64,000 nucleotides of DNA from Lunularia cruciata (taxonomy: Eukaryota > Streptophyta > Marchantiopsida > Lunulariales > Lunulariaceae): positions 61,500,911 to 61,564,910 of the forward strand of contig OX419760.1 in NCBI GenBank assembly GCA_948567375.1, read 5' to 3'. The position numbers and the translations under genes are program-made. Each line of letters starts with the position of its first letter. Positions within the stretch are counted from its first letter, which is position 1. Positions 33,026-44,959 of this stretch are shown here, piece by piece. The notes beneath the pieces are model-generated. The model had not been told where the DNA came from and ran no database searches. It saw nothing but the letters and a program-made list of their open reading frames with translations.

Positions 33026-33763
33026 ATGGCAAAGAAGGTGGCCAACGTGCTGGCGGTGAGAGGTTTTGCAATTTGAAGGGTAGATGTAGTGGCGAGAATC
33101 AAAGTCTTGATTAGACTTTGTATTACGTTTTTAGCATGGAACTGGAATTTTAGTTTCTCGGGAGTGATAGCAGAGATTGCTGCTAGTAATTGTGAGGAAG
33201 GTCCCGAGGTGGAAGAGAAGAGAGGCAATCCGGCTCGATGGACTGAGTCGGATTGGAAGTTGGTATTGGGAAGAGAAGCCAGAGAACCAACGGGGATCAC
33301 CTTCTATCGGAAGTGTGATGCTACAGAGGAGACGGCGGAAATCCAAAATTTGTTCTTTGCTCCAAGAACACGAATGGTTACAAGGTGGAGTCCTACTGGG
33401 ACCCGATCCGAAGAAGTATCGTGGGAGCGATGATGGCCATGTTCAAGCCAAAACGAACTACCTACGTGAACATGCAGTAGGCCGTATTTTTCCATCAGAT
33501 GTTTGCAGGAGTTCCCGTGAATTGGGCAAAGTGCTTTCACCACCAAACAAGGCAGATGGTGGTGAATTGGAGAACGGGCTTGCCACCACATTATTTTGCA
33601 CCGTTCAAAACTCACTTCTACTTTGGGCTGAATTTACTATCCAAAGACGAGCATCATCATATGGTGTCTCACATGCATCCCGATTTGAGATGGGAAGCAG
33701 ACGATGAGGAGCGCCAGTATATGTTGCATCTTCGAGCAAATGACAAATACTTCGTGAGGACGG
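33026..33763 (+). pseudogene. CC protein copy D, N-terminal domain
   Basis: Readable blocks are RIKVLIRLCITFLAWNWN (33090-33150), GNPARWTESDWKLVLGRE and, after a frameshift near 33360, a block ending VNWAKCFHHQTRQMV. Then HPDLRWEADDEERQYMLHLR precedes the H insertion at 33764. Here the Trp of INW/VNW is intact, unlike in copies A and B. A TAG at about 33478 breaks the frame. Confidence 0.65.
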
Positions 33764-35418
33764 TGTCTTCGGGAAAAGGCCAGACAAGAGTGATGAGGAC
33801 TGGACAGTAGAGAGTTTTCAAAAAAAAAGAATGTCAGATGAGCTTGGTAAGGAGTGGTAGTTGGAAATTTTGTGAAAGGAACAGAAAAAGGCTTTGCGAA
33901 GGACAGGAACAGGAAAAGGTTTTTTGCAAGGGACAGGAACAGAAAAAGGTTTTGCAAAGGACAGGAACAGGAAAAGGTTTTTTTTGCAAAGGACAGGAAC
34001 AGAAAAAGGTTTTGCAAAGGACAGGAACAGAAAAAGGTTTTTTTCTGTGAAGGAGGAATGAAGAAGGGAAAAACAAGAAAACAAGGAAGTCGAGGGGTTT
34101 GGGGAGGGACAGGAACAGTTTGAAAGGGGTTTTGGGAATTGGAGGTAAGGTAGGAAGGATCGGTTTCATACAGTATATATCAAGGGAAATGTGTTTGAGC
34201 AAATTTGATCAGTGCATTGGCTTGGATTTATTGGGAGCACTAGAATGAGGAGGAGCAGCAGGTGTGCTGCTGCGGCTTGAGTTTCTCCAATGGGACTGAA
34301 GCAAGAACTAAAGCGGATTTTATCGGAAAACCAATAGAAGCAAGCACAAACTCGCGAGCGAGAGCAGATCCTTGTGTTGTCGTACTTCTTGGGGCCTCGT
34401 CTTACTGAGGCCAGACCTGGAAAATGAGTGATCTTATCGTATGAAGGGCAGAGATGGGAGTGACGGTGATTGACTGCTGCTGCTTGGGACATCTGAGATC
34501 TGGAAGAGAATTTGACAGAGAATCTGTTACTAGTTGAAGGTTTCATCCGAAACTTACTCAAGGAGCAGAGAAGAAAGGCCTAACTAGCTTGCAAAGGGAA
34601 AGTGGACAGGAACAAAAGAAGAGAGAAGTCATGTTCAGCTCAAGATAATACAAGGACTGGATATAGAAACTCAATATGGGACTCGTCGGGAGCTTCTACC
34701 AGGCGTAGAGTCCTATGGCAAGAACAGTGCAGAGCGTTTGGGAAGATCTAACATACCGGAATATCAAAGAGAAAGGAGAATCCCGAGGAAGGACCTACTG
34801 GACAGTGGAGACTTGGAAAGAACGACAAATTGGAGATGCTGCAGAACATGGAGATGACGAGTTGTAAGGAATAGGAAATAGGACCTGCTCAATTCCTTTT
34901 CTTTCTTCATGTGCTTTGCTAGTCAGTGTGCTTCAGTTTGGTCACTGTTTGGTTAGGAGCCGTGTGTCATGGCTCAAAGGATTATAAACTGTGAAACTTG
35001 GAATTGAGATGGAAATGAGATTCCTAGTGATTGAGTGTGTGTACTTGATGTGCAAACAGCAGTAGGAAAGATAATAATAATGTTTTATTTTACTTCTTTT
35101 TTACACTCAGTCCGGATTATGTAGATGGGTCAGCACATTTAACCAATTGCCCGGGATTGAGTCCGGTTGCATAACTTGTGGACAACTCCACAAAACCCCA
35201 CCAGATCATTCTCTCTGGAAGATCAGTCTAAGCCAGAACTACAAAACCCACCAGACCCAAAACATATTAAAGCCGAGGATAATAGACCAACCAAGAGGTC
35301 AAGAATAATGAGCCGAGACTAATAATAGACGGTACAAGAAGGACAAAACACTCCAAAAGCCTAAGCGCAGGCAGCCAGGTGCCCAGCGCAATCTCGAGAC
35401 CATACGATCCCCACGACA
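33764..35418 (+). mobile_element. Family H element, 1655 bp, 4-bp duplication ACGG
   Basis: Begins TGTCTTCGGGAAAAGGCC and ends CCCCACGACA. Flanked by ACGG at 33760-33763 and 35419-35422, and excision restores the CC reading frame. It contains a short-unit tandem array (33880-34050), a TATA-like GTATATATC near 34172 and a polyadenylation-like AATAATAATG near 35085. This arrangement would suit a solo LTR. No coding region on either strand resembles a protein family. Confidence 0.75.
33880..34050. repeat. Short tandem repeat in the H element
   Basis: About six units of 25-32 bp carrying AAAGGACAGGAACAG followed by AAAAAGG and a T-run. A truncated reverse-orientation relative is at 8606-8660. 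Confidence 0.8.
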
Positions 35419-35422
35419 ACGG

Positions 35423-37019
35423 GACAGTGGAAAATTGAAGACATTACAAGTCCAAAGACAAAGAAGCGTATCAAACCCGAAGAAGCAAGGTCGCCGCCCA
35501 AGCAAAGGAAGACTTGATGGCTGATGTTGAAGATGCAAAGATCGTAAAAGAGGCATCATCGGGATCAGAGTCTGGAGAAGAGACTGAGTCGCAAGAAGAG
35601 GACTCGGAAGAAGAGGAGCTCACCTTGAAAAGTGAGGAGTCTGGGAGCGATAGCGATGGAGAGCCAGAGGTCCAGCAATCAGCAGCAGTAAGTGAGGCTT
35701 GTCAGACAATGATAGCAAACAAGTCAAGAGCAGAAGAAGAAGCAAAGAATCCCACGGGGCCGAGTTCAAGAGGCCAAGACAAAGAAAGTGCAAACACGAT
35801 GAAGATACAAAGATTGCAACTTCGGATGAAGGAGCCGATGACAGAAAAGAAGACTCCAGACAAAGATAGCAATGAAGAGGAAGAGCATTTCAGCGGGATA
35901 TCCTACATGATGAAGGTGGTAACCCCATTGCTGGAATTGTTGAAGGAGCATCGAAGAGTAATTCTCCAAGATTGCAGTAAGGAGATGAACAAACTACAGA
36001 TGGTGAAGTATCTGGTAAGTGAAGTGAAGGAGCTGCAAGAACAACAAGTCCAAAGATTGCAGGAAGTGGAAGAACTTCGGAGGGAGGAATGCTTGGTGAA
36101 GAAAACGCTGACCTTGCTACAAGGAAGCTAAGCGGAGAAGGAGAAGGAATTGCAGAAGCAAGCCGTAGAATTCAAGGAACAGGTGATGTGGCTCAATAAG
36201 ATGAAGGAAGAAGTGAGTGATGTGCGCATCGAGAATGTTCATTTGAAGGCGATGAACATCGTAATGGAGTAGGAGTTGGATAGTTTGAAGAAGAGTGCAA
36301 CGGGGAAGGATCAAGCATGGCAAAGGGAGTTAGCAGCTAGGCAAGAGGAAGAAGAACAATTACGAGAGCTAATCAGAAGTGCTGAGTTACAGAGTACACA
36401 GTATGCAGAGGAGAAGAAGATGCTTGCTGCGGAGTATGAAGACGAGCTGAAGATGTATCGTGAAGAACTGAAGGTAGAGCGCTCTCGAGGATATGAATCA
36501 GAATTAGTAGGGGAAGTTGCAGGAAAGTTAAGAGCAATTTTAAGCACGGAGGCTGAAGGGAGATTGGAGGAAGCTTGCCTACATGAGTTGAAATTACTTG
36601 TGTAGGAGACTCGGAAGCAAAAAGCCAAGGATGTGGACATGAACACGTTGCTGATTTGATTAAGAGAGCATGTAGATTGGAAGATGTTAGAGGTAGAGAA
36701 TAATGTTAGTCTTAGACTAGATTTAGTTAATTCAGAATTAGAGAAGATTTGGAAGAGTGTGACAGTGGATACAAAACCCAATGTTGCAGACGTAGGAATA
36801 CAAGTGTCATCGGACTTGATGATTGACACATTAGAGAAGAGTGGGTCAGGAGATAAGGATGTAAATGGATTACCCATGAGCTCAATTGTAGATTGTAGTG
36901 AAGAAGTGGTAGAATTAGTAAAGACTTTGGTAGAATCAACCATACCCAAAGAAGGTGAAATAGTAAGAAGATCATTGGGTTTGGAAGCCGATGATGAGGT
37001 ATACATCGGATCGGTGTAA
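35423..37019 (+). pseudogene. CC protein copy D, acidic region and coiled coil
   Basis: The frame after the insertion (TKKRIKPEEARSPPKQRK) joins the acidic stretch, open from 35514, with EETESQEEDSEEEELTLKSE. Next are a coiled coil (ELQEQQVQRLQEVEELRREE, 36276-36605) and a C-terminal unit at 36684-37019 ending DDEVYIGSV. Stops at 36129, 36268, 36603 and 36657 interrupt it. The acidic and Leu/Glu/Lys-rich composition is the same in all copies. Confidence 0.65.
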
Positions 37020-37817
37020 GTACTAATTTTGAGATAGGAAGAGGTAGATATGAAGAGACAGACTGTCACTTAGAATCTGCAGGTAGGAAAGGATGTTAGG
37101 AAGCGGTGCCTATGTAGGTAAGTCTGTTGTTTGCTTCAATATTTAAGAGGAGCATTTGCAGTATGATGTTATTCAGTATTCAAATTTCTGAAGATAGATA
37201 AAGCAAAGTGATGTTCCCAGTACTTGTCACTTAAGCTTAATTCCGATTGTCACTTTTGTGTTTGTGTTTGTGAGTGTGTGGAGAATTCCAAAGAGCAAGT
37301 CAATGTGTTTGTGGATGTTGGAATTGTAGCCTTGATCTTCATTTTGTGTGTTTGATCCTGAGTGAAGTGCATTGGAGCAATGCCTTGATAAATCTGAGAG
37401 GAATTGTAGTGTTGGTAGTATTCTGCATTGGTGAGTGCAGCACGAAGTTGATGTGAAGCAATTTTGATTGAGGAAGTTGTGCCTTCAGTAGAGGGGTGGA
37501 ACACAATTCTGAGGCAAAATTGATCTTTGCAGTGAAGTGCCGTCTTCGGGAGAATCTGAATCATCACAATCAAGAGTTGTTTGGACAGAATTTGCTATGT
37601 TGTGATTATGTGTGTGTATTCGTGACAAGTTGTCAAGATCATGAGCTTGTTACTCTCTTCTGGGTGTAGTTTCTACTTGAGAGATTAAAGAAGAAACCAA
37701 GAAGAACTGCAATTGTGACTTTTGTCTTTGTATTTGACCAATTCTGGATAGTATCTGTGCAGGAACAAACTCTACTGACCCAATTACTGCAAAAGTGATA
37801 TTTGCCGGGTTGTCACA
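37020..37817 (+). other. 3' noncoding region of CC copy D
   Basis: About 800 bp after the CC stop, homologous in reverse complement to 13127-13917 of copy A and 39720-40514 of copy B. It includes GTGATATTTGCCGGGTTGTCACA (in parts) at the terminus. No coding potential. Confidence 0.6.
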
Positions 37818-39272
37818 ACTTCACTCAGGATCAAACTCATAGAGTGAAGATCAAAGCTATGGAATCCAACATCCAACAAACACACTAACTTGCACTTCAA
37901 AATTCTCCACACTCTCACAAACACAAACACAAAGTTGATACTCAAAATTAAGCTCAAACAATGAGCACTACTTCACAGCACTTCACTTTATCTATTCTCA
38001 AAATTATAAGCACTAAACAACCTAACATTTCAAATGCTTCCTTTAAATAGTAGATAGTTACTAGCAACTATACTGTTCTACAATAACTTTTCCTACCTGT
38101 CGATCCAAAATGACAATGCATCTCTTCATATCTACCTCTTCAAATCTCAAATCTATTACTACTCCAACCCAATGTCTACTTCTTCTTCGGCTTCCAATCC
38201 TAAAGAATACCTCTTCATCTCCTACACTTAAGTTTCATCTAATTCTACTAATTCCTTTGCTATCTCTACCACTTCTTCACTCTGAACTTCAATTGCACTC
38301 ATGGGTAATCTATCTAACTCTTTATCTTTTGACCCACTCTTCTCTAATGTCTCAAATGACAATTCCAAAGACACATGCATTCCTACTTCTCTTACTTCAG
38401 GTCTAACTACTATCAATTCCTTTGTTAATTCTACCATATCCTCATCAAGAATTGTAGTTGAAAGCATGGGTACACTATTTATGCCTTCAATTTGTAACCC
38501 ACTTTCCCCTAATCGCTCATATAACTAACCCAAAGACACTTACTATCTGATCTTGCACTTTTGGTTCATTCACTACTACTATTTCTCTTCTAATTTTATC
38601 TTATCTTCAATCAGAACTGAAATTGAAGTCATAGGTATCCCGAAATATCTTTATTCCCTACTTTAACTTCCTCTTATGCCTTTGGCAAGACTCCTGGGGT
38701 CACATTCACTGCACTCAGAGGTTTGACTACCTCAAATCTAGTCACATTTGTCTTGAGGTGAAGAAGCTTCTAACCCGAAGTCATAGAGATTCGACGAACA
38801 TAGACCTAAAGTACTATGAACCCAAAGACACTAATCCAAAGATACTCAACTACTATATACATCTACTCCCTAAACTTCAAATGCTTGTCACATCTGCTTC
38901 AAACCTCCAAACTTTGTGATTTTAGTAGTAGCAAAACCCACTAAATGAGACACTCCCAACAAGATATAGTACGCATGATTTGTACTTTTCATCATTGAGA
39001 TATAGCCTCCGCAATAATCCTAACTTGTAACTTCCATTCCTCCTTCGGGTCTGCACTCATTCAGCATCTAATCCAAGTTTTCTTCCTCTGACACAAAGTA
39101 AGCTTCTTTGGATCTAATCCAATCTGAGTCCTTCTTCCTCCAACACAAAGTTGACTTCCTTTGGTCTGATCAAAACACAAGTTTCCACTCATTTCTTCTC
39201 CATTTGGTTTCAATTTTTAGCAAGGCACTTCTTCTTCAAAACTCGTCTAAAATGAAAAATGTGGGTACCACA
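37818..39272 (-). mobile_element. CC family copy C, truncated, with duplicated C-terminal units
   Basis: A minus-strand CC copy whose 5' coding-strand terminus is complete (ATGTGGGTACCACA at 39272) and abuts CTCCA of an integrase fragment. Its 3' part is lost at copy D. The C-terminal unit of the protein (SLELSFETLEKSGSKDKELD) is visible at 38228-38467, followed at about 38440-38660 by one or two more decayed versions of the same unit, suggesting tandem duplication. The central coiled coil and most of the N-terminal domain are missing. Confidence 0.55.
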
Positions 39273-39719
39273 CTCCACCACTTAGATCAATTCCATTGCT
39301 AGGCCATTTTGAGAAGGGGGAATTGATTTTGTAACTCCTCTCAATAGAACCCCAAGGAACAATTGGTACCTTGTGGTAGTTACTGACTACCTTACCAAGT
39401 GGGTTGAGGCTAGACCATTGAGGGACAAGAATGAAGATGAAATTTTTCTTTATGAATGCATTATCATTAGGTTTGGATGCCCTTTGGAGTTGGTTTTTGA
39501 TAGAGGAAGAGAGTTCACAAGAAGCATCACTACAGCCATACTCCAACATTTCTCTATTACACATAGAGTAACTACATCCTGTAAGCCAAATTCCAATGGC
39601 TTGGCAGAGAGAACCAATCAGACCTTGTGCATGATGTTGGCCAAAGATGCAGAAATGGAGGGGGCTAAAAATCATTGGGACAAGATTATTCATGTAGTTT
39701 TATGGGAGTATAGGACAAT
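39273..39719 (+). pseudogene. Integrase fragment related to the young element
   Basis: Plus-strand copy of the integrase core of a relative of the 21725-29525 element. VVVTDYLTKWVEARPL and PNSNGLAERTNQTLCMML are readable. The fragment begins at the end of CC copy C and is interrupted at 39719 by CC copy B. It resumes at 43921. The upstream gag, protease and reverse transcriptase are absent from the window. Confidence 0.8.
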
Positions 39720-40514
39720 TGTGACAACTTGGCAAATATCACTTTTGCGGTAATTAGGTAAATAAAGTTCATTCCCGCAGAGATATGATTCAAAATTGGT
39801 CAAATACAAAGTCAAACAATAACAAGTAGTTCTTCTTGAGTTCTTCTTTAATCTCTCAAGTAGCAACTACACCCAAAAGAGAGTAACAAGCACTGACTCG
39901 CAGTCTTGTCATAACAATTTGTCACACTTAATCACAACTCCATCGAATCTTTCCAAACAATCTTAATTATGATGATTCAATCTCTCCCAAGAATGGCACT
40001 TCATTGAAAAATGACTTTACCTCAAAATTATCTTCCACCCCTCCACTAAAGCCACAACTTCATTGATCAAAATTGCTTCACATCAACACTACATTGCACT
40101 CACAAATGCAGAATACTACCAACACTAGAATTCTTCTTTGATCTATCAAGGCATTGCTCCGATTGCACTTCAATCAAGATCAAACACGTAGAATCAAGAT
40201 CAAGGCTACGAAATCCAACATCCAATATGCACACTGACTTGCACTTTGAAATTCTCCCAACACTCACAAATACAAACATAGAATTGATACTTGGAATTAA
40301 GCTCAAGTGACGAGCATTGCTTCACAACACTTTGCTTTATCTATTCTCAAAAATGTTGAGCGCTGAACAACATATGACTATAAATGCCACCTTTAAATAG
40401 TGAAGCAATTGGCAATTACTAACAACTATATCATTTCTTAACAATTGCCTTCCTACAAATCCAAAATAACAATGCACCTCTTCATATTTGCCTCTTCAAA
40501 TCTCAAAACTATTA

Positions 40515-43508
40515 CTACTCCAATCCGATGTCTACTTCTTCCTTGGCTTCCAATCCCAATCCCAAAGTAACCTCACATACTACTCTATCCTTGGGTTTTA
40601 TAACTACTAAATCCTCTACCAATTCTAATACTCCTTTTTGATCTACAATTCCCATCATAAATATTCTTTTTAAATCTCTATCTCTTAACCCATTCTTCTC
40701 TAATATCTCCAATGGTAACTCCAAAGATATATGTACTCCTATGTCATCTACTTTGGGTTGCGCTCTTACATCCTTCCAAAGTTTTTCTATCTCCAACTTT
40801 ACTAAATCTAATCTGATCGTGATATTATCTTCCACTTCTATTATCTTCCTATCTACACGAGTTTTGAGACTAATTAGCAAGGCATTCAAGTCCTTATCCT
40901 TTGCATTTCTCCGCCTCGTCTCCTACACCAACAACTTCAACTTGTGCAATCTCGTTTCTTCAATCTTGATGTTGGCTTTGTACTCAGCATCACGTTCATC
41001 TTTGTTACAATCTCCTTCAATGGCTCAAGTCACATTCTTCTCTCTTGTTCTTGATTTGTAAGCCAATCTTCCCTATACATTGCCAGTTCTACCTCAAACT
41101 CAGCTTTCAAGGTCTCCTTCTCCTTCTAAAAAATCTTCTACTCTAGACTACAAAGTATCTCTCTTAGTCTTTCTTCTTCTCTATATCTCACTGTCAACTC
41201 TCTTTGCCATAGCTACTTCTTCTCTTCTACACTCTCTATCACTCTATCAAGCTCTTGCTCCTTCTTTGCTACCCTTGCCATAGCATATATAATTTCTAAT
41301 CGTGAATTAGCAAACTATTGTTTCAAGATCTCATACTCCGCTATCTGTCTTTCCCTTATGATGACATAATGCTCTATCATTTTCTCTCTAATCTCCACTT
41401 CCTTCTTCAAGTTTTCAATTATCTGATTCTGTACTATTGCATCTACTAGTACTACTTCCCTCTCCTCCTCACCTCAGGTTATACTCTTCTTCAACTACGA
41501 GTTTTCTTCTTCTAATCTTGCTAACACTTGCAACACAGTCTTCACCTCCGGACACTTTGACTGCATCTCCTTCTTCTTTTGCTCCAACTTTGCTAACAAT
41601 TGGCACACCACCTCCAGCAAATACTCTACTCCTTCACTTGGGTTTACTTTGACTTGTGGACTTTTCTCCTTTCTTGCCTCTTCTTCATTTGACACTTGCC
41701 TTCTTAGCCGCAATTGCCTTATTGGGATAGATTCTTTGCTCCCCAAAATTCCACTCTCCACTTCTCTTACATTACTTGGTCCTACTTCATACTTCACCTT
41801 CCTTCTAGAATGGACTCCTCTTTGAATGGTCACCCTCTTTGTAAGAGACTGAATCCGAGGAGAGAAATAGGAGAATGGAAACTCATATTGGGACACTCAA
41901 ATGAGAGAAAACTCTAAATGCCTAGCATGAGCTTTGGCTTTGGTATTTATAGGTAGCATACAAGGCCCTTGAGAAGCTTCTCAAGAAGCTTCCTCAAGCC
42001 GCTTTCTTAGAGTGCAAGCCAAGTTAACTAGGAAGCTTCTCAAGAAGCTTCCTTCGAGAAGCCGCCTACTTGGTGTGCAAGCTAAGCTAGTTGGAAGCTT
42101 CTAGAAGCTACTTACTTCAGGTGCAAGCTAAGCTAGCCAGGAAGCTTCCCAAGAGGCTTCCTAGATACTTTGGAATATTCTAGGCTAATTTGTCTTATGT
42201 GCTACTTTGTGAGCCCGACTAACTTTGTCGCTAAACTCCATATTGTTACACTTTTCTCCTCCTCCTCTGGAACTTTGGCTTTGGGTCTTGGGTTACCTTC
42301 TTCTTCCATTTCCATCTTTCCTTCTTCCTCCTTGAGTACCAATTGCATCTCCACTCCATCTTCACTCTTGCTGCTCATTTCCTCACTCTGCAATGTGAAT
42401 TTAGGTTCTTCTTCCTTGTCCAAGTCTTCTGACTTGCACTCGGCCTCCCCTTTTGATTCTTTGCCCGACATCGCAATTACCACCAATTCTATCCTTGGAT
42501 TTACCTTCCTGATCTTCCGAGGTCTTGTCACCATTACTTCTTCTTCTTCTCCTTGTCAACTCCTCTTCTTCAACTTTGAAGTGTTCACCTTCAAGTGCAC
42601 ACTCTACCCCATCTATGCATAGTACTCATTGTTGCTTCTTATTTGCAAGATATATTGCTGCTCCTTTGCATCAACATCTCTTCTCAAATCGGAGTGGAAG
42701 TGCAACACCATCTTATGTCTCTCCGCTGCATTTTGCAAGTTTGTCCCAAGTAGAAATGAGTTGAAAATGGCACAATGTAATGTGGAGGCGACTTGTCTTG
42801 CAAGTTCCACACCATTTGTCTTGCTTGATGATGAAAGCACTTTGCCTAATTGATTGGCTCTCTTGCAAACATCTTGTGGAAGAACACCACTTGATGTTTC
42901 ATCATATAAGTTGTTTGCTCTGGCTTCAAGATAGCCATCATTGCACTTATGATGCCTCTTCTCACAAGGTCTTTATAGCTCTCAACTTTGTAGCCATTCT
43001 TTGTGCATTTCAAAGAGAAGGCGTCTCTTACTTCTTGGGTTTCTTTAGCTACTTCTCCCTTCCCCAAGAATGTGGCTCCTTGCTCATCACCCGCCTCTCT
43101 TATGAGTACTAACCTCTAATTTGAGTCTGTCCATCAAGCCGGATTTCCTCTCTTCCCTTCTTCCTCAAGCCCATCAAGACATTTACTCTCAATGATCTTA
43201 GTCATGAAACCTGGAAAGCTAATGTTCCTATTCCATGCCATGAATGTGATCCAAAGCGTGCCCAAGACTTGGATTTTGGCGATCACATCTAATCTCCAAA
43301 TTGCATGATTTCTCATTGCAAATTCAGAGTTCTTCCCACCTCCCATCTTAATCTCTTCCACTTTGGTTTGGTGGCTACTCTTCCTACTGATTCTTGGACT
43401 ACCTCTCCTAACTTCCTCTTGACACACCAGTGCATCTTCAACTACACTTCCTTTCCCATGATCTCCCATAGGACAACTTCTTAACAGCAATGGAAAGCTA
43501 CTTATCAT
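40515..43508 (-). pseudogene. CC element protein, copy B
   Basis: The ATG at 43508 starts MISSFPLLLRS. N-terminal domain: 43508-43134 and 43067-42846, with VESYKDLVRRGIISAMMAIL. After a TAG in place of Trp (EPIN-stop, as in copy A) follows LHFHSDLRRDVDAKEQQYILQ. The acidic region 42534-42255 is interrupted by the solo LTR. Then come 41835-41495 (MQSKCPEVKTVLQVLARLEE) and a decayed coiled coil and C-terminal unit to 40515 (LELPLEILEKNGLRDRDL). The TAG after YYA near 42617 is shared with copy F. The best copy for reading domain order, but not functional. Confidence 0.65.
41840..42250 (-). repeat. Solo LTR of the chromovirus family inside CC copy B
   Basis: Reverse complement of the LTR at 10376-10796, starting TGTAACAATATGG at 42250. 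The flanks CTCTT (41835-41839) and CTTTT (42251-42255) are a 5-bp duplication with one change. No internal chromovirus sequence is present, so it arose by LTR-LTR recombination. GAAGCTTC-type blocks and the TATAAATA box (as TATTTATA on the plus strand) are kept. Confidence 0.85.
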
Positions 43509-43920
43509 TGCTTTGTCTCTAGCCCAAATCTTATAGTAGCATGCTTCCTCTATCTTTCTTCACTTCAAATTTCTACCAAGACGGCACACCTCCTTCATGC
43601 TCTTGTCACTATCAATTTCCTCTCGCTTATAGGCCATCTGTTTTTTGTGCATGGTACCTTCTTGAATGTCCACCTCAAATGAAAGTTGTTACATTGTCCT
43701 CACCTCGGGTTGAGCACCCTCAAGATGAAGTCTCCTTACTTTGGGTTGTAGGCTGATAGGGCAAATCCAAGTACTTAGTGTTCTGACACAAAGTCACTTT
43801 TCCTTGGGTTACAACCCAAAGACACCATTCTTTGCCTTCTGATGTCATACAAGTGCAATACAAATTCTTCTGTACACTTCTTCTTCAAAAATAAGAAAAA
43901 AAAATAGGTAACACAACAAC

Positions 43921-44431
43921 CATGAAGACTTCCACTAGATATTCTCTATTTCAATTGGTATATGGTATTGAGTCTACTTTACCTATTCACTTTGATCTTC
44001 CTACCTTCCAAAGCATTCATAGGAGATTGAAGAAAGCACAAAGAGGTGATGCAGAGAAGTCAATGAAGGATCAACTCATGGAGTTGGAAGAGGCAAGAGC
44101 AATTGCTATAGTTTGAGTGGAGCAAGCCCAAAGGAAACAAAAGGAGAGCTATGACAAGAGGCAAAGCAAGAAGAAGGTAGAGCCTTTCAAAGAAGGTGAT
44201 TGGGTAATGTTGTTTGACTCTATTCGATTCAAGAGAGTACAAAAGAAGTTTTTGCCTAAGTATTTTGGACCTTTCATAGTGGAGACGGTGTAGAGCAATT
44301 ACACCTATGATCTCAAGGAGTTGGGAAAAAGACACTTTGATAGGATTAACCATGATAAGTTGAAGATGTATCATAGAAGGTAGAGAGACTTTCACTTTGA
44401 GGACAAAGTGAAAACTTAGTCCGAGGGTAAA
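43921..44431 (+). pseudogene. Integrase C-terminal fragment, continuation of 39273-39719
   Basis: Resumes with MKTSTRYSLFQLVYGIESTL and runs through LMELEEARAIAIV, a TGA in place of CGA, and KYFGPFIVETV followed by TAG (Trp expected). It ends before the LTR at 44432. Same family as the integrase at 22452-23513 but clearly older. Confidence 0.8.
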
Positions 44432-44722
44432 TGTAACACCCATTTATGCATGTGTGTGTATTGTAATATTTAGCTTGGTATTAAAAATACTTAAGAGATA
44501 TTATTGATATAGAGATAAATTTTGGTTCTACATTTGTCATGATTAGCTAAAGTTAGTCATAGTTAAGATAGTGAGGACCTTACTTTAGAGGAAGTGGAAA
44601 ATATGAGCACTACTATTTTGGATTCTAGTATATTGACTTAGTATTATTCCTAAGTGTTTGGCTTTGAGGAAAGAGTTGAGAACTCTTGGACCCGCAAGCC
44701 TTTTTGTTTTGGATTCTTCTAT
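44432..44722 (+). repeat. Truncated LTR of the young element's family
   Basis: Begins TGTAACACCCATTTATGCATG, the 5' end of the LTR on the element strand. It matches about 290 bp of the 679-bp LTR before homology stops near 44722. Many point differences mark an old insertion. Confidence 0.8.
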
Positions 44723-44959
44723 AAAAGTCAACTCAATCCACTGCTCAACTTGAGTGAAACTCAATCCAATAACCCATCTAACATCCAAGTATTTGATTCA
44801 TGAAAATTGCCATAGCATTAGTGAGTTCAAAAGGTAAAACTCTCCACTCAAAACACCCATACCTTGTGCAAAAGGTAATCTTTTGCACATCTTCAAAATC
44901 AATAAAAATCTGCCAATAGTCACTTTGAAGATCCAATTTGGAAAAGTATTATGCTCTAA

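Larger units (their letters stand above)
32728..37817 (+). mobile_element. CC family element, copy D, interrupted by an H element
   Basis: The 3' end, GCCGGGTTGTCACA at 37817, matches the reverse complement of the copy A end at 13127. The coding order is N-terminal domain (33026-33763), an H insertion (33764-35418), then acidic and coiled-coil parts (35423-37019), then an approximately 800-bp 3' region. The 5' end is not defined: 32728-33003 has no clear match to the 5' part of copies A and B. Removing the H insertion restores frame and homology. Confidence 0.65.
39720..43915 (-). mobile_element. CC family element, copy B (about 3.78 kb plus a solo LTR)
   Basis: Interrupts the integrase with flanks ACAAT (39715-39719) and ACAAC (43916-43920). 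The intact relative reads ACAAC, so the left copy has one C-to-T change. The ends are TGTGACAACTTGG and ATAGGTAACACA. The gross length of 4196 bp includes a 411-bp solo LTR and its duplication. Net length of about 3780 bp agrees with the 3772 bp of copy A. Confidence 0.8.

Noticed and set aside
34166-34561. 131-codon minus-strand frame in the H element at 33764
   Set aside because: Composition is unremarkable and no equivalent frame is seen in the other H copies.
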